A DNA stretch of 46,782 nucleotides, taken from positions 1-46,782 of the forward strand of contig DHKE01000069.1 in the NCBI GenBank assembly GCA_002404675.1. Direction: 5' to 3'. This document shows, one piece after another, positions 25,267-33,688 of the stretch. A program made the translations under genes and the position numbers. Below the pieces are notes generated by a model. It saw nothing but the letters and a program-made list of their open reading frames with translations. It had not been told where the DNA came from and did not search any database. The stretch comes from Porphyromonadaceae bacterium UBA4702 (GTDB taxonomy: Bacteria; Bacteroidota; Bacteroidia; Bacteroidales; Muribaculaceae). Numbering within the stretch: position 1 is the stretch's first letter; every line of letters starts with the position of its first letter.

Positions 25267-25297
25267 CAAAGTTAGGATATAAAACCGGCAGAACAAA
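25267..25297 (-). promoter_or_regulatory. Promoter of the efflux operon
   Basis: The minus strand has TAACTTTG (25267-25274) and TTTG (25294-25297) 19 bases upstream. The upstream element lies within the hairpin at 25286-25315. A TetR operator would be expected here, but no clear separate palindrome was found. Confidence 0.7.
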
Positions 25298-25315
25298 AAA
25301 AGTTTTGCCCTGCCG
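25286..25315 (-). terminator. Terminator of the GH31 gene
   Basis: CGGCAG (25286-25291) pairs with CTGCCG (25310-25315) and CAAAA (25294-25298) with TTTTG (25303-25307), with one AA/CC mismatch between. Read on the minus strand, it is followed by GTTTTAT. It overlaps the efflux promoter, so it might also act as an operator. Confidence 0.55.
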
Positions 25316-25384
25316 TCGTCTATTGCTGTTGAAACCGCCGTATAGGCTATAAAATCTGTCTTTTGGGCGAATGTGCCGTGCGTG

Positions 25385-27781
25385 TCAGCGTATGATGACC
25401 GCCGTGCCAGCATCGGTGTGGTCTGCGGCGAGGGTGACGGTGTGTGTCCGTGCGTCGTATTTCCAGCCCTCGGCCGCTGTGCCGTTTATGGTCACGCTGC
25501 GCGGTTTGCGCGTGATGCCTGTCACCTCGAGCGTCATGTGTACAGTCTGCGGCATGGCTTCATACCCCTTCCCCTCGCTGGAGATGCTGATGCGTGTCTC
25601 GCCGCTGTCCTGCTGCCCTGTGAATGTGACGAGGCGGTATGCGCCGTCCTGAAGTGACGTGGGCGAGGTGCGGTCATCGTCATACAGGGTGTACGAAGTC
25701 TCCTCGGGTGCAGGGAAGAAGCGCACTGTCAGGCATGCCGGGTCATACTGCCCGGTATGCTCGATTGCCTGCGTGTACTGCGGTATGAACGCCCCCCGGC
25801 GCACGAACAGCGGCATCTGCGATAGCGGCGCGGCGACAGTGGCGGTCGTGCCTCCCCGATAACGGCGCAGCGGGTTGTTCCAGTCTACCCATTCCCCCTC
25901 GGGGAAGGTGACGCGGCGCGAGCGCGCCCCTTTGCGCATTACAGGAGCGACAAGCACTTCATCGCCCCACAGGTATTCGTCGGTGATGCCCGCATGGCTT
26001 GCCTCGCCAGTGGTGAAGTCGAGCGGACGCGCGAGGGGGTAGCCCATGGCGGCGTTCTCGTATGCCAGCGTATAGTTGTAGGGCAGCCACTCGTAGCGCA
26101 TCTTGATGTAGCGGCGGCAGATGTCCTCATATTGCGGATAGCAGTACGGCTCGGGCTTCTGCTGGGCGTGCGTGCGCAGCGTCGGGGTGAACGCGCCCAT
26201 CTGCAGCCAGCGCACATACAGCTCCGCGTCTGTCGGGTGCGCCGGGTCAACGGCAAATCCCCCGATGTCGCTGCTCATGTACCCCAGTCCGGACAGCCCT
26301 GCGCCGAGCATTATCTTGACTTGCGGCTGGAAGCCTCCCCACGAGCGCGACACGTCGGTTGACCAGGGGAACACGCCGTACCGCTGCAGTCCCGTCGTGC
26401 CGCCGCGCATCAGCGTCATTATGCGGCGATCGGGGTACTGCTCGCGCATCATCTCGTAGACGGTGCGGCTCCACTCGTTGCCGTATGCGTTGTGGTACTG
26501 CTCGGTTGTCATGCCGTTGTGGTGCACTATCCCCGAGGGGTGCACTTCCGGCTCTCCGAGGTCGCCCCACCAGCCCTCCACGCCGTCGGCGGTGAGCGAG
26601 GCGTAACGCGCTGCGAGCCATTGCCGTGTGGCAGGGTTGCTGATGTCGAGCATCCCCGCTTCGCCCACCCAGGTGGTCACGTCTGCCGGCTGCCCCTGCG
26701 CGTCAGAGGTCAGCATCCCCGCCGCCCGGAGCATGTTGTAATTGTCCAGCGCGCCGGTCTTGTTGATGTACGGCTGCGAGATGAGTATGGTCTTGACCCC
26801 CAGGCGGCACAGCGAGTCGAGCATCCCGCGGTGGTCGGGAAACTGCGTGGCGTTCCACTCAAGCCGCCCCATGTCCGTCTCCTTGCCGTACCAGTACAGG
26901 TCGAGGACAATGCCGTCTACCGGGTATCCGTGGCGGCGCAGCGTGTCAACCGCGCCGAGCGTCTCCTGACGGTTGTGGTATCCGTAGCGCGAGGTGATGT
27001 ACCCAAGCGACCAGAACGGCGGCAGGCCTTGCCGTCCGGTGAGGCAGGTGAAGCGAGAGGTCGTGCCGGCGAGTGTGCCGTGGCCGTTGATGAAATAGTA
27101 TGACAGCAGCGACGGAGGGTTGACCGACGTGTAGCGTATCGTGTCGCCCAGCGTGAGCGTCGCCTGGTTGTGGTCGTCCACAAGTATGCCGTAGCCCGCA
27201 TCAGAGGCGAAATAGGGCATGGTGATGTTCATCTGCGATATGCGCGGGTCGCCCTCGGTATATCCGTAGTTCTGCCGGTTGTACATCACCAGCGTGTCGC
27301 CGCGCAAGTCGAGCGAGTGTCCGCGCTCTCCCGCTCCGAAGAAGCGTTGCCCGGCCGGAGCTGCCAGCGTGACGGTCTTGCTGTCGCGGCGGTTGTCGAG
27401 GCCTTCGGCTTCGGAGATGAGCAGCCTCCCCGCGCTGTCGCTGAATGTGGCGAGCCCCGTGCGGCGGTCTATGCTTATTGACGTTGACGGCGAGGAGATT
27501 TCCACGCACGAGGGCGATGCCGACACATTGACATTATTGCCTTGCGGCGTCAGCGCCACTGCCTGCGAGGGGAGGTAGCGGTAGCCGTCCATGGTGTCGG
27601 GGATGACCGTTATGCGGAATATGTCGTCCGTTATCGGGGTGACGCGCAGTGTGCCGCGCTCGGTGGCTACTGATATTGACGCGCCGTCAGAGGCGATTGC
27701 GCCGCGCTGTTGCGGAGCGGTGGCTGCTATTGCTATTGCCGGCAGCACAGCCGCTGCCAGCAGAGAGTAACGTGATTTCAT
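25385..27781 (-). CDS. Glycoside hydrolase family 31, exported alpha-glucosidase-like
   Basis: A 798-residue GH31 enzyme with a Sec signal peptide (MKSRYSLLAAAVLPAIAIA). The N-terminal beta-sandwich is followed by a TIM barrel. The catalytic nucleophile is D407 in GWWGDLGEPE and the acid/base is D476 in FPWSTDVSRSWGG. Substrate-pocket features include GIVLDLYWYG and GLGYMSSDIGGF. Family members are alpha-glucosidases, alpha-xylosidases and 4-alpha-glucosyltransferases; the WWGDLGEPE form suggests alpha-glucosidase or transglucosidase activity on starch-like or other oligosaccharides in the periplasm or at the surface. No SusC/SusD or other glycan genes are adjacent. No promoter box was found in the 150 bases upstream, so it may be read through from the dehydrogenase gene. 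Confidence 0.94.
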   Translation of the reverse strand: MKSRYSLLAAAVLPAIAIAATAPQQRGAIASDGASISVATERGTLRVTPITDDIFRITVIPDTMDGYRYLPSQAVALTPQGNNVNVSASPSCVEISSPSTSISIDRRTGLATFSDSAGRLLISEAEGLDNRRDSKTVTLAAPAGQRFFGAGERGHSLDLRGDTLVMYNRQNYGYTEGDPRISQMNITMPYFASDAGYGILVDDHNQATLTLGDTIRYTSVNPPSLLSYYFINGHGTLAGTTSRFTCLTGRQGLPPFWSLGYITSRYGYHNRQETLGAVDTLRRHGYPVDGIVLDLYWYGKETDMGRLEWNATQFPDHRGMLDSLCRLGVKTILISQPYINKTGALDNYNMLRAAGMLTSDAQGQPADVTTWVGEAGMLDISNPATRQWLAARYASLTADGVEGWWGDLGEPEVHPSGIVHHNGMTTEQYHNAYGNEWSRTVYEMMREQYPDRRIMTLMRGGTTGLQRYGVFPWSTDVSRSWGGFQPQVKIMLGAGLSGLGYMSSDIGGFAVDPAHPTDAELYVRWLQMGAFTPTLRTHAQQKPEPYCYPQYEDICRRYIKMRYEWLPYNYTLAYENAAMGYPLARPLDFTTGEASHAGITDEYLWGDEVLVAPVMRKGARSRRVTFPEGEWVDWNNPLRRYRGGTTATVAAPLSQMPLFVRRGAFIPQYTQAIEHTGQYDPACLTVRFFPAPEETSYTLYDDDRTSPTSLQDGAYRLVTFTGQQDSGETRISISSEGKGYEAMPQTVHMTLEVTGITRKPRSVTINGTAAEGWKYDARTHTVTLAADHTDAGTAVIIR

Positions 27782-27831
27782 CTTGTACGGAAGTTTCGGG
27801 TGAGAGATTAGGTATGTAAAAGCACGACGAA

Positions 27832-27888
27832 CCGTGCACCACTATCTGAAAAATCATAGATCATTAATGTTGTGAAATGGGTGCACGG
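27832..27888. repeat. Inverted repeat between GH31 and dehydrogenase genes
   Basis: CCGTGCACC (27832-27840) and GGTGCACGG (27880-27888) are perfect inverted copies separated by 39 AT-rich bases. It could be a protein-binding site, a long-loop hairpin, or the scar of a small inserted element. Confidence 0.5.
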
Positions 27889-27931
27889 CGCGTCTCTTTG
27901 CTTTTGGCTGACGGCGAAGCCTTCAGGCGGG

Positions 27932-29131
27932 TCAGTCCACCTCCAGGTCGCGGTCAACTATGGTGTGCCAGGGCAGACCGTTCTGCGCCAGCGTCTCAAG
28001 GAACGGATCAGGGTCGAACTCCTCGACATTGCGCACGCCAGGCATGACCCACTTGCCGGTCAGGAACATCATCGCGCCCACCATGGCGGGAACGCCCGTG
28101 GTGTAGCTTACAGCCTGTGCGCCGGTCTCGCGGTATGCCTCCTCGTGCGAGCAGTTGTTGTAGATGTAGTATGTAGACGGCTTGCCCTCCTTGTTCAGGC
28201 CGCTGATGCGGCAGCCTATCGAGGTCTCGCCCGTATAGTTCTCGCCCAGAGTGCCAGGGTCGGGGAGGACAGCCTTCAGGAACTGTATGGGGACAATCTC
28301 CTGGCCGTTGTACATCACCGGGTCGATGCGGGCCATGCCGATGTCCTGGATGCAGCGCAGGTGCGTCAGGTACTCCTGGCCGAATGTCATCCAGAAGCGG
28401 GCGCGGCGTATCGAGGGGAAGTTCAGCACCAGCGACTCCAGCTCCTCATGGTAGAGCAGGTACGACTCGCGCTCGCCGATGCCTGGGTATGTCAGCGGAC
28501 GGTGTATCTCGAGGTTTTCGGTCTCGATCCACTTGCCGTCCTGCCAGTACTTGCCCTTCTGCGTTATTTCGCGTATGTTGATTTCCGGGTTGAAGTTCGT
28601 CGCGAATGCCTTGCCGTGGTTGCCCGCGTTGCAGTCCACGATGTCGAGGTACGTCATCTCCGAGAAGTGGTGCTTGGCGGCGTAAGCCGTGAATACGGCG
28701 GAAACGCCAGGGTCGAAGCCGCAGCCCAGTATGGCTGTCAGCCCCGCCTTCTCGAAACGGTCGCGGTATGCCCACTGCCAGCTGTACTCGAAATGGGCTT
28801 CGTCCTTCGGCTCATAGTTGGCAGTGTCGAGGTAGTTGACCCCAGTCTGGAGGCACGCCTCCATTATCGTCAAGTCCTGGTACGGGAGAGCCACATTGAT
28901 GCAGATGTCTGGGCGGTGGCGGCGGAACAGCTCCACCAGCTCCTCCACATTGTCGGCATCGACGCGGTCCGTAGTGATGTTGGACGCGCCGATCTTGCGG
29001 GCCAGTGCGTCACACTTATCCTTGGTGCGCGAGGCTATCACGATGTCGGTGAACACCTCCGGGTGCTGTGCGCACTTGTGAGCCACCACGGTACCCACGC
29101 CGCCGGCTCCGATGATAAGAACTTTTCCCAT
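27932..29131 (-). CDS. Saccharopine dehydrogenase-family, probable carboxynorspermidine synthase
   Basis: A 399-residue NAD(P)-dependent oxidoreductase. The Rossmann motif is GKVLIIGAGGVGTVVAHKC, followed by DRVDADNVEELVELFRRHRPDICINVALPYQDLTIMEACLQTGVNYLDTANYEP and GCGFDPGVSAVFTAYAAKHHF. This pattern matches the carboxy(nor)spermidine dehydrogenase branch that makes polyamines, rather than fungal saccharopine reductase. The chosen ATG at 29131 has a good AGGAG site 8 bases upstream, a rarity here; the frame is open to 29167. Its usual partner, carboxynorspermidine decarboxylase (nspC), is not in the window. Promoter box at 29181-29188. Confidence 0.9.
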   Translation of the reverse strand: MGKVLIIGAGGVGTVVAHKCAQHPEVFTDIVIASRTKDKCDALARKIGASNITTDRVDADNVEELVELFRRHRPDICINVALPYQDLTIMEACLQTGVNYLDTANYEPKDEAHFEYSWQWAYRDRFEKAGLTAILGCGFDPGVSAVFTAYAAKHHFSEMTYLDIVDCNAGNHGKAFATNFNPEINIREITQKGKYWQDGKWIETENLEIHRPLTYPGIGERESYLLYHEELESLVLNFPSIRRARFWMTFGQEYLTHLRCIQDIGMARIDPVMYNGQEIVPIQFLKAVLPDPGTLGENYTGETSIGCRISGLNKEGKPSTYYIYNNCSHEEAYRETGAQAVSYTTGVPAMVGAMMFLTGKWVMPGVRNVEEFDPDPFLETLAQNGLPWHTIVDRDLEVD

Positions 29132-29180
29132 TGTTATCTCCTGTGTGATGATAAAAACAGAGCCCAATAGAAGCTCGCTG

Positions 29181-29188
29181 CAAAATTA
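29181..29188 (-). promoter_or_regulatory. -7 box of the dehydrogenase gene
   Basis: TAATTTTG on the minus strand, about 50 bases before the ATG. No clear TTG element lies at the usual distance. Confidence 0.5.
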
Positions 29189-29305
29189 CAAATAATATTT
29201 CGGATAAGGTCGTTTGCCAGCCCGAAATCGGCAAAAAATCGCCCTCACCATCCCCAAACGGCCCCTCGAAGACGAGCCAAGTGCTGCCAGCCTCAAGCAA
29301 AAGAC

Positions 29306-29336
29306 TTGCGCGGCTCATCGAAAAATACTACCTTTG
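29306..29336 (+). promoter_or_regulatory. Promoter of the first DUF4143 ATPase gene
   Basis: TTG (29306-29308), a 20-base spacer and TACCTTTG (29329-29336). Transcription would start near 29341, exactly where the repeat cluster of the leader begins. Confidence 0.65.
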
Positions 29337-29343
29337 CACACCG

Positions 29344-29394
29344 ACAAGTGCCGAAAAGTGTCGATTTTGGCACAAATCCGCACTTGTTTGTGTC
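29344..29394 (+). promoter_or_regulatory. Repeat cluster in the ATPase mRNA leader
   Basis: AAGTGCCGA (29346-29354) and AAGTGTCGA (29356-29364) are direct repeats 10 bases apart. They are followed by inverted relatives: TTTTGGCAC (29365-29373) and CGCACTTGT (29379-29387, roughly complementary to the start of the cluster). ACAAGTG and CACTTGT can also form the outer arms of an RNA hairpin. This fits autoregulation by binding to DNA or RNA, as inference. Confidence 0.55.
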
Positions 29395-29399
29395 ATCAC

Positions 29400-30716
29400 A
29401 TGAAGATAGAACGCGACATAATCCACCAGTTCCGCGAATGGAAAACTGCGGAAAACCGCAAGCCGCTCCTGTTGAAAGGGGCGCGGCAGATAGGCAAAAC
29501 CTGGGCAATGGAAGAGTTCGGGAGGGAATGTTTCGAGCATACGGCGAAGTTCGATTTCGACCGTCAGCCGGAACTGCGCTCCGTATTTGCTGCTTCCAAA
29601 GAGCCTGCACGTATCATCCGCGAGCTGTCGCTGTACAGTGGTGTGCCGCTTCGGGAGGGGCGTACACTCCTCATTTTCGATGAGATACAGGAGTGCGAAG
29701 AGGCTCTGAATGCCCTGAAGTACTTCTGTGAGGACGCGCCCGGCTGGCACGTCATCGCTGCCGGCTCGCTGCTCGGTGTCGCCGTCAAGAAGCGGCGGAT
29801 GACTGTCCCGGTGGGCAAGGTGCAGGTGATTAGGATGTATCCTATTTCATTCCGCGAGTTCCTGCGCAGCAGCGACCCCGCGACGTGCCAATACGTGGAT
29901 GAAATCTGCGAGCCGGTACATCTGCCTGAAATAATCCTCAACAAACTGAAGACGGAATACCGCCGCTATATGGTTTGCGGGGGCATGCCCGAGGCGGCTG
30001 TCGCCATGCTTGGCAACAAGGGTATGCAAGAGGTGGACGGCATATTGCAGGGGATACTCGACATGTATGAACTCGACTTCGCCAAATATGCCGAGCCTCG
30101 CGAGATACCGCGCATACGCGCCGTCTGGCACTCGCTGCCGTCACAGCTTGCAAAGGAGAACCGCAAGTTCATATACCGGGTTATCCGCAAGGGCGCACGC
30201 AGCCGAGACTACGAGGACGCGCTGCTGTGGCTTGAGGACGCGGGCATGGTGTATCGCGTCAACGCTATTACGAAGCCCGGAATGCCCCTGTCGGCATACG
30301 AAGAGCCGGACGTGTTCAAGGTATATGCCGGGGATTGCGGACTGCTGCGCCGGCTTGCAGGGCTGCCCGCTGTTGTGGTCACGGATTCAGCAGCAAACTA
30401 TACCGAGTTCAAAGGGGCTATGGCAGAGAACGCGGTATTGCAGAGCCTTGTGCCGGTATGCGGCGAGATGCCGCGCTACTGGTCGTCGGAAGGCAAGGCG
30501 GAGGTGGAATTTGTCCTGCAGTTAGGCAGCGACATAATCCCCATCGAGGTCAAAGCCGAGAATTGTGTAAGCGGACGCAGCATAACGGTCTACAACGACA
30601 AATATCACCCGCGCCGCCGTGTGCGCTACTCAATGCTCAACCTTCAGGAAAACTGTGGAATGCTCGCGTGTCCCTCACCTCTGGCAGAGTGGTCGCTGCG
30701 CTGGCTTCGCGACTGA
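29400..30716 (+). CDS. AAA ATPase with DUF4143 C-terminal domain (first copy)
   Basis: A 438-residue cytoplasmic protein. The Walker A motif is KGARQIGKTW (about residues 26-35) and Walker B is LLIFDEIQE (about 89-97). The DUF4143 region follows, ending in a part that reads AEVEFVLQLGSDIIPIEVKAEN, like the E-x-K core of PD-(D/E)xK nucleases. Such proteins are abundant in Bacteroidota and often resemble mobile or selfish genes; their biological role is not established. The start at 29400 (MKIERDIIHQF) is chosen because the open frame from 29214 crosses the promoter. It is convergent with the M23 gene. The second copy at 39810-41114 is only distantly similar. Confidence 0.9.
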   Translation: MKIERDIIHQFREWKTAENRKPLLLKGARQIGKTWAMEEFGRECFEHTAKFDFDRQPELRSVFAASKEPARIIRELSLYSGVPLREGRTLLIFDEIQECEEALNALKYFCEDAPGWHVIAAGSLLGVAVKKRRMTVPVGKVQVIRMYPISFREFLRSSDPATCQYVDEICEPVHLPEIILNKLKTEYRRYMVCGGMPEAAVAMLGNKGMQEVDGILQGILDMYELDFAKYAEPREIPRIRAVWHSLPSQLAKENRKFIYRVIRKGARSRDYEDALLWLEDAGMVYRVNAITKPGMPLSAYEEPDVFKVYAGDCGLLRRLAGLPAVVVTDSAANYTEFKGAMAENAVLQSLVPVCGEMPRYWSSEGKAEVEFVLQLGSDIIPIEVKAENCVSGRSITVYNDKYHPRRRVRYSMLNLQENCGMLACPSPLAEWSLRWLRD

Positions 30717-30745
30717 CCGCCATCACACCTTAAGGACTGTGGCGG
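30717..30745. terminator. Possible bidirectional hairpin between convergent genes
   Basis: CCGCCA (30717-30722) can pair with TGGCGG (30740-30745) in the short gap between the ATPase and M23 gene ends. The stem is only 6 bases and no T-run follows. Confidence 0.3.
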
Positions 30746-30748
30746 CGG

Positions 30749-31357
30749 TCAGCGGCCTTCGAGAGCGTCGATGGGGTTGAGGTAGAACATCTTCTTCCAG
30801 CCTTGACGCGCTTGGGAGTCGTATCGCCAGAAGTAGGGGATGGGTGTTGCCAGCCCATAGTGCAGGTGCGAGGGGGTGTTGGCGGCGTTGCCGGTGTTGC
30901 CGACTGTGCCGATCTGTGTGTTGTGGCCTACGATTGCGCCTGTCGTGGTGGTCACGGAGTCGAGGTGGGCATAGTAGTGTATGCGCCATTTCGGGCCGAG
31001 TATGCCTACGACTTTGCCTCCCTTGCCGGGCATGCTGCCGGCGTACAGCACGAGCCCCGGTGTGGCTGCGTATATGGGCGTCCCCTTGGGCGCGAAGATG
31101 TCCACGCCTTTGTGTGTCACGGACGTTCCCCACGGATAGTACCAGAATGACTGCGGGTGATAGGAGTTCTTGGTAGCTCCCTCGACGGGCATCCTCATGT
31201 TCTGCGGCAGGAGGAAGCCTGTCAGGATTATCGCCCCGATGACTGTCAGGGCTATTCTCCATCTTTTCCGGCGTTTACGCTTGTCTTTGGGCCGTTTCTT
31301 CCCGTGGTTGCCTGCGTTTTCAGGCCGTTGTTCAGTGTCGTTGTTCAGTTCTTCCAT
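30749..31357 (-). CDS. M23-family membrane-anchored peptidase/LytM protein
   Basis: A 202-residue protein with a very basic cytoplasmic N-terminus (KKRPKDKRKRRKRWR), one transmembrane helix (IALTVIGAIILTGFLLP) and a periplasmic M23/LytM domain. The zinc ligands are HKGVDIFAPKGTPI (HxxxD) and SHLHYGL (HxH), both intact, so it is probably an active peptidoglycan endopeptidase. The start at 31357 (MEELNNDTEQRP) is placed just after the promoter at 31387-31417; an open frame to 31504 crosses the promoter. The end faces the ATPase gene. Confidence 0.92.
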   Translation of the reverse strand: MEELNNDTEQRPENAGNHGKKRPKDKRKRRKRWRIALTVIGAIILTGFLLPQNMRMPVEGATKNSYHPQSFWYYPWGTSVTHKGVDIFAPKGTPIYAATPGLVLYAGSMPGKGGKVVGILGPKWRIHYYAHLDSVTTTTGAIVGHNTQIGTVGNTGNAANTPSHLHYGLATPIPYFWRYDSQARQGWKKMFYLNPIDALEGR

Positions 31358-31386
31358 GGTCGGAGTCCGTGTTTTGGTTTGATGTG

Positions 31387-31417
31387 CAAAAGTAATTAAA
31401 AATCCGTCACGAGCCAA
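31387..31417 (-). promoter_or_regulatory. Promoter of the M23 peptidase gene
   Basis: TACTTTTG (31387-31394) and TTG (31415-31417), 20 bases apart, on the minus strand. The leader would be about 25 bases. Confidence 0.65.
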
Positions 31418-31480
31418 GAGCTGAAGCGAAAAACGTTTTGGCGGAAGCCGATATGCATGGGCTGTGTACATATAATAATA

Positions 31481-31506
31481 GGGTGTGCCGGAAGTGCGGC
31501 ACACCC
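31481..31506 (-). terminator. Terminator of the carboxyltransferase gene
   Basis: GGGTGTGCCG (31481-31490) and CGGCACACCC (31497-31506) make a perfect 10-base stem with a 6-base loop. On the minus strand the sequence TATTATTATA follows. Confidence 0.85.
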
Positions 31507-31571
31507 TGTATGTTTGTCCTGAAGCTGGCGGCTCGTTGTCGCCAGTTACGGTTCAGGTCGTTGCGTGGTGA

Positions 31572-33572
31572 TTACTCAAACTCGATGAGAGCCTGGTCAG
31601 TGCCGATCACATCGTCTTCCTCGACGAGGATGCGTTTTACCACACCAGCGATGTCGGACTTCAGGTCGTTCTCCATCTTCATGGCCTCGTACACGAGTAC
31701 AGTGTCACCGGCATTGATCTTGTCGCCAACCTTTACGCAGACCTCGAGCACCTTGCCGCCCATGGGAGCGCGGAGCACTTCGCCTGTGAATTCCTCTTCG
31801 GCAGCTTCTTCCTCAGCGGGAGCAGCGGCGGCAGCACCTGTAGCTGTGGCGTTCACCTGCACGTTGTGCTTGTTCTTGAGGTATGTCGCAGTCACTGACT
31901 GGAGCAGCTCGAGGAGCATGTGGTCAGCCTCGCCGGCACCGAGTTTCAGTCCGCCGAATTTGTCGATGAGGGCACCTGTCACCTTGAGGTCGATGTTCAC
32001 GTCGCCGCAAGCGCAAGATGCAGTGTTGTTCTTTGCTTCGTATTCCATTTTGCGTAGTTTTTTGAGGTATGTTGCAGCCACTTTTGGGAGGAGCTCCAGC
32101 AGGAGGTATTCCTCGTCGTTAGATGCGAGCTTCACGCCGCCGAACTTGTCGAGGACGGGGTTTTCGGGTTTCTTGTATGAGTTGACGTCATACTCGTATT
32201 CCTTGGCGTCGCCTGTGATGAGTTCGCGGAACTTGGGGTCAACGGGGACGGGAGTCTTGCCGTACTGGCCTTTCACGAGGTCAACGAACTGGTTGTTCTT
32301 GTTGGTGTAGTCAGCGACACCCTTGCGGCGGTCGAGCGCGAGTGCCACGGCCTGTGAGCCTACGATCTGTGAAGTCGGGGTCACGAGGGGCACGAGGCCT
32401 GCGTCGCGGCGAACCTTCGGGATGAGGGCCATGGCCTCTTCCAGCACGTCCTCTGCGTTGAGGGCGCGGAGGTTGGCAACCATGTTGGAGTACATGCCGC
32501 CGGGGACCTCGGCGTTCTTGACGATCTCGTTGGGCTTGGGCAGGCCGAAGTAAGCCTCGATCTTGTGGCAAGCGTCGAGCAGGTCAGCCTCGCGGTTCTC
32601 CTTGGCAGCCTCGATGGCGCGGTCGAACTCGGCCTCGATGTCAGCCGGCATGGCTGCGAGAGCCTCGTCGAAGTCCTTGGGCCAGTTGTCCTTGTTGAGG
32701 TCGAACTCTGCGAGAGCCTTGCGGGCGTCCTTGAGCTCGTGGCGTATCTTTGCAACAGCGTCCATGTTAGCCTCAACCTCGACGCCGAGTTTCTGGCAGA
32801 AGATGTTGATAAGCTCGATAGAGGGGGCTGCAGAGCCGCCTCCGAACCACCAGATGTTGGTGTCAACGATGTCAACGCCGCGGATGATAGCTGTCAGCAC
32901 TGAAGCCAGGCCGTAGCCAGGGGTGCAGTGAGTGTGGAAGTCAACGGGCACAGAGAGGGCTTCTTTCAGCTTCGGCATCAGGGTGTAGATGCGTGAGGGG
33001 CTTACGAGGCCGGCCATGTCCTTGAGGGTGATCATCTTCGCGCCGAGGCGTTCCATCTCCTTGGCCTTATCAACGAAGTATTCGTCGGTGAAGATTTTCT
33101 CGTTCTCGGGAGTGCCTTTGGGGTCAACGGTGTAGCAGACGGCAGCGTCAGCGATGCCGCCGAGCTCGTTGATGAGGCGGATAGACTCCTTTATGTTGTT
33201 GATGTCGTTGAGGGCGTCAAATATACGCATCACATTCAGACCGTTCTTGATAGCCTCCTTGTAGAAGCCTTCGAGCACCTGTCCGGGGTAGGGGACATAT
33301 CCGAAGAGGTTTCTGCCGCGAGAGAGCGCGGAGAGCAGCGAGATGCCTTTCATCTCCTTTGAGCAGGAGCGCAGGCGGTCCCAGGGGCTTTCGTCGAGGT
33401 AACGCATTACAGAGTCGGGTACTGCACCGCCCCATACTTCCATGATGTAGAAGCGAGCGTCGCGGTAGAGCGGCAGCAGACGGTCGATGTTCTCCTGTTT
33501 CAGACGGGTCGCAAAGAGTGACTGCTGACCGTCGCGGAGAGTTAAGTCTCTGATTTGAAGTTTGTTAGTCAT
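31572..33572 (-). CDS. Biotin-dependent carboxyltransferase (pyruvate carboxylase B/oxaloacetate decarboxylase alpha-like)
   Basis: A 666-residue enzyme moving a carboxyl group between biotin and pyruvate/oxaloacetate or a related acyl-CoA. Domains: a TIM-barrel carboxyltransferase (residues about 5-300) with metal-binding LRDGQQSLFATR, the carbamylated Lys in ITLKDMAGL (K184) and DFHTHCTPGYG; a conserved helical part; then a C-terminal biotinyl domain with the lysine site EAMKMEN (residues 629-635). Between 470 and 570 there is an internal tandem duplication: residues 473-504 and 535-566 are 18/32 identical (both with DKFGG and LLLELL or MLLELL and TYLK). An Ala/Glu-rich linker (about 578-595) precedes the biotinyl domain. 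It needs BirA. Other subunits are not in the window. Confidence 0.92.
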   Translation of the reverse strand: MTNKLQIRDLTLRDGQQSLFATRLKQENIDRLLPLYRDARFYIMEVWGGAVPDSVMRYLDESPWDRLRSCSKEMKGISLLSALSRGRNLFGYVPYPGQVLEGFYKEAIKNGLNVMRIFDALNDINNIKESIRLINELGGIADAAVCYTVDPKGTPENEKIFTDEYFVDKAKEMERLGAKMITLKDMAGLVSPSRIYTLMPKLKEALSVPVDFHTHCTPGYGLASVLTAIIRGVDIVDTNIWWFGGGSAAPSIELINIFCQKLGVEVEANMDAVAKIRHELKDARKALAEFDLNKDNWPKDFDEALAAMPADIEAEFDRAIEAAKENREADLLDACHKIEAYFGLPKPNEIVKNAEVPGGMYSNMVANLRALNAEDVLEEAMALIPKVRRDAGLVPLVTPTSQIVGSQAVALALDRRKGVADYTNKNNQFVDLVKGQYGKTPVPVDPKFRELITGDAKEYEYDVNSYKKPENPVLDKFGGVKLASNDEEYLLLELLPKVAATYLKKLRKMEYEAKNNTASCACGDVNIDLKVTGALIDKFGGLKLGAGEADHMLLELLQSVTATYLKNKHNVQVNATATGAAAAAPAEEEAAEEEFTGEVLRAPMGGKVLEVCVKVGDKINAGDTVLVYEAMKMENDLKSDIAGVVKRILVEEDDVIGTDQALIEFE

Positions 33573-33612
33573 GAATTTATGTGATTTAAGTTTTTTGTTG
33601 GTTTTTCTGCTT

Positions 33613-33620
33613 CAAAATTA
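33613..33620 (-). promoter_or_regulatory. -7 box of the carboxyltransferase gene
   Basis: TAATTTTG on the minus strand, about 40 bases before the ATG. No clear TTG at the expected distance. Confidence 0.5.
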
Positions 33621-33688
33621 GACAATTATTCCGAGATGAGGAAAGGAAACTGCGGAAAATTTGCGGCCTTTTCTCCCTGCTTTGCCTG

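Noticed and set aside
27872..29170. Long open frame (432 codons) on the plus strand opposite the dehydrogenase gene
   Set aside because: It lies entirely antisense to a gene with clear Rossmann and family motifs, has low-complexity Val/Ala/His-rich translation and no recognisable domain.
29165..29399. N-terminal extension of the first DUF4143 ATPase from 29214
   Set aside because: It would run through the promoter box and the repeat cluster; the ATG at 29400 gives the normal family start.
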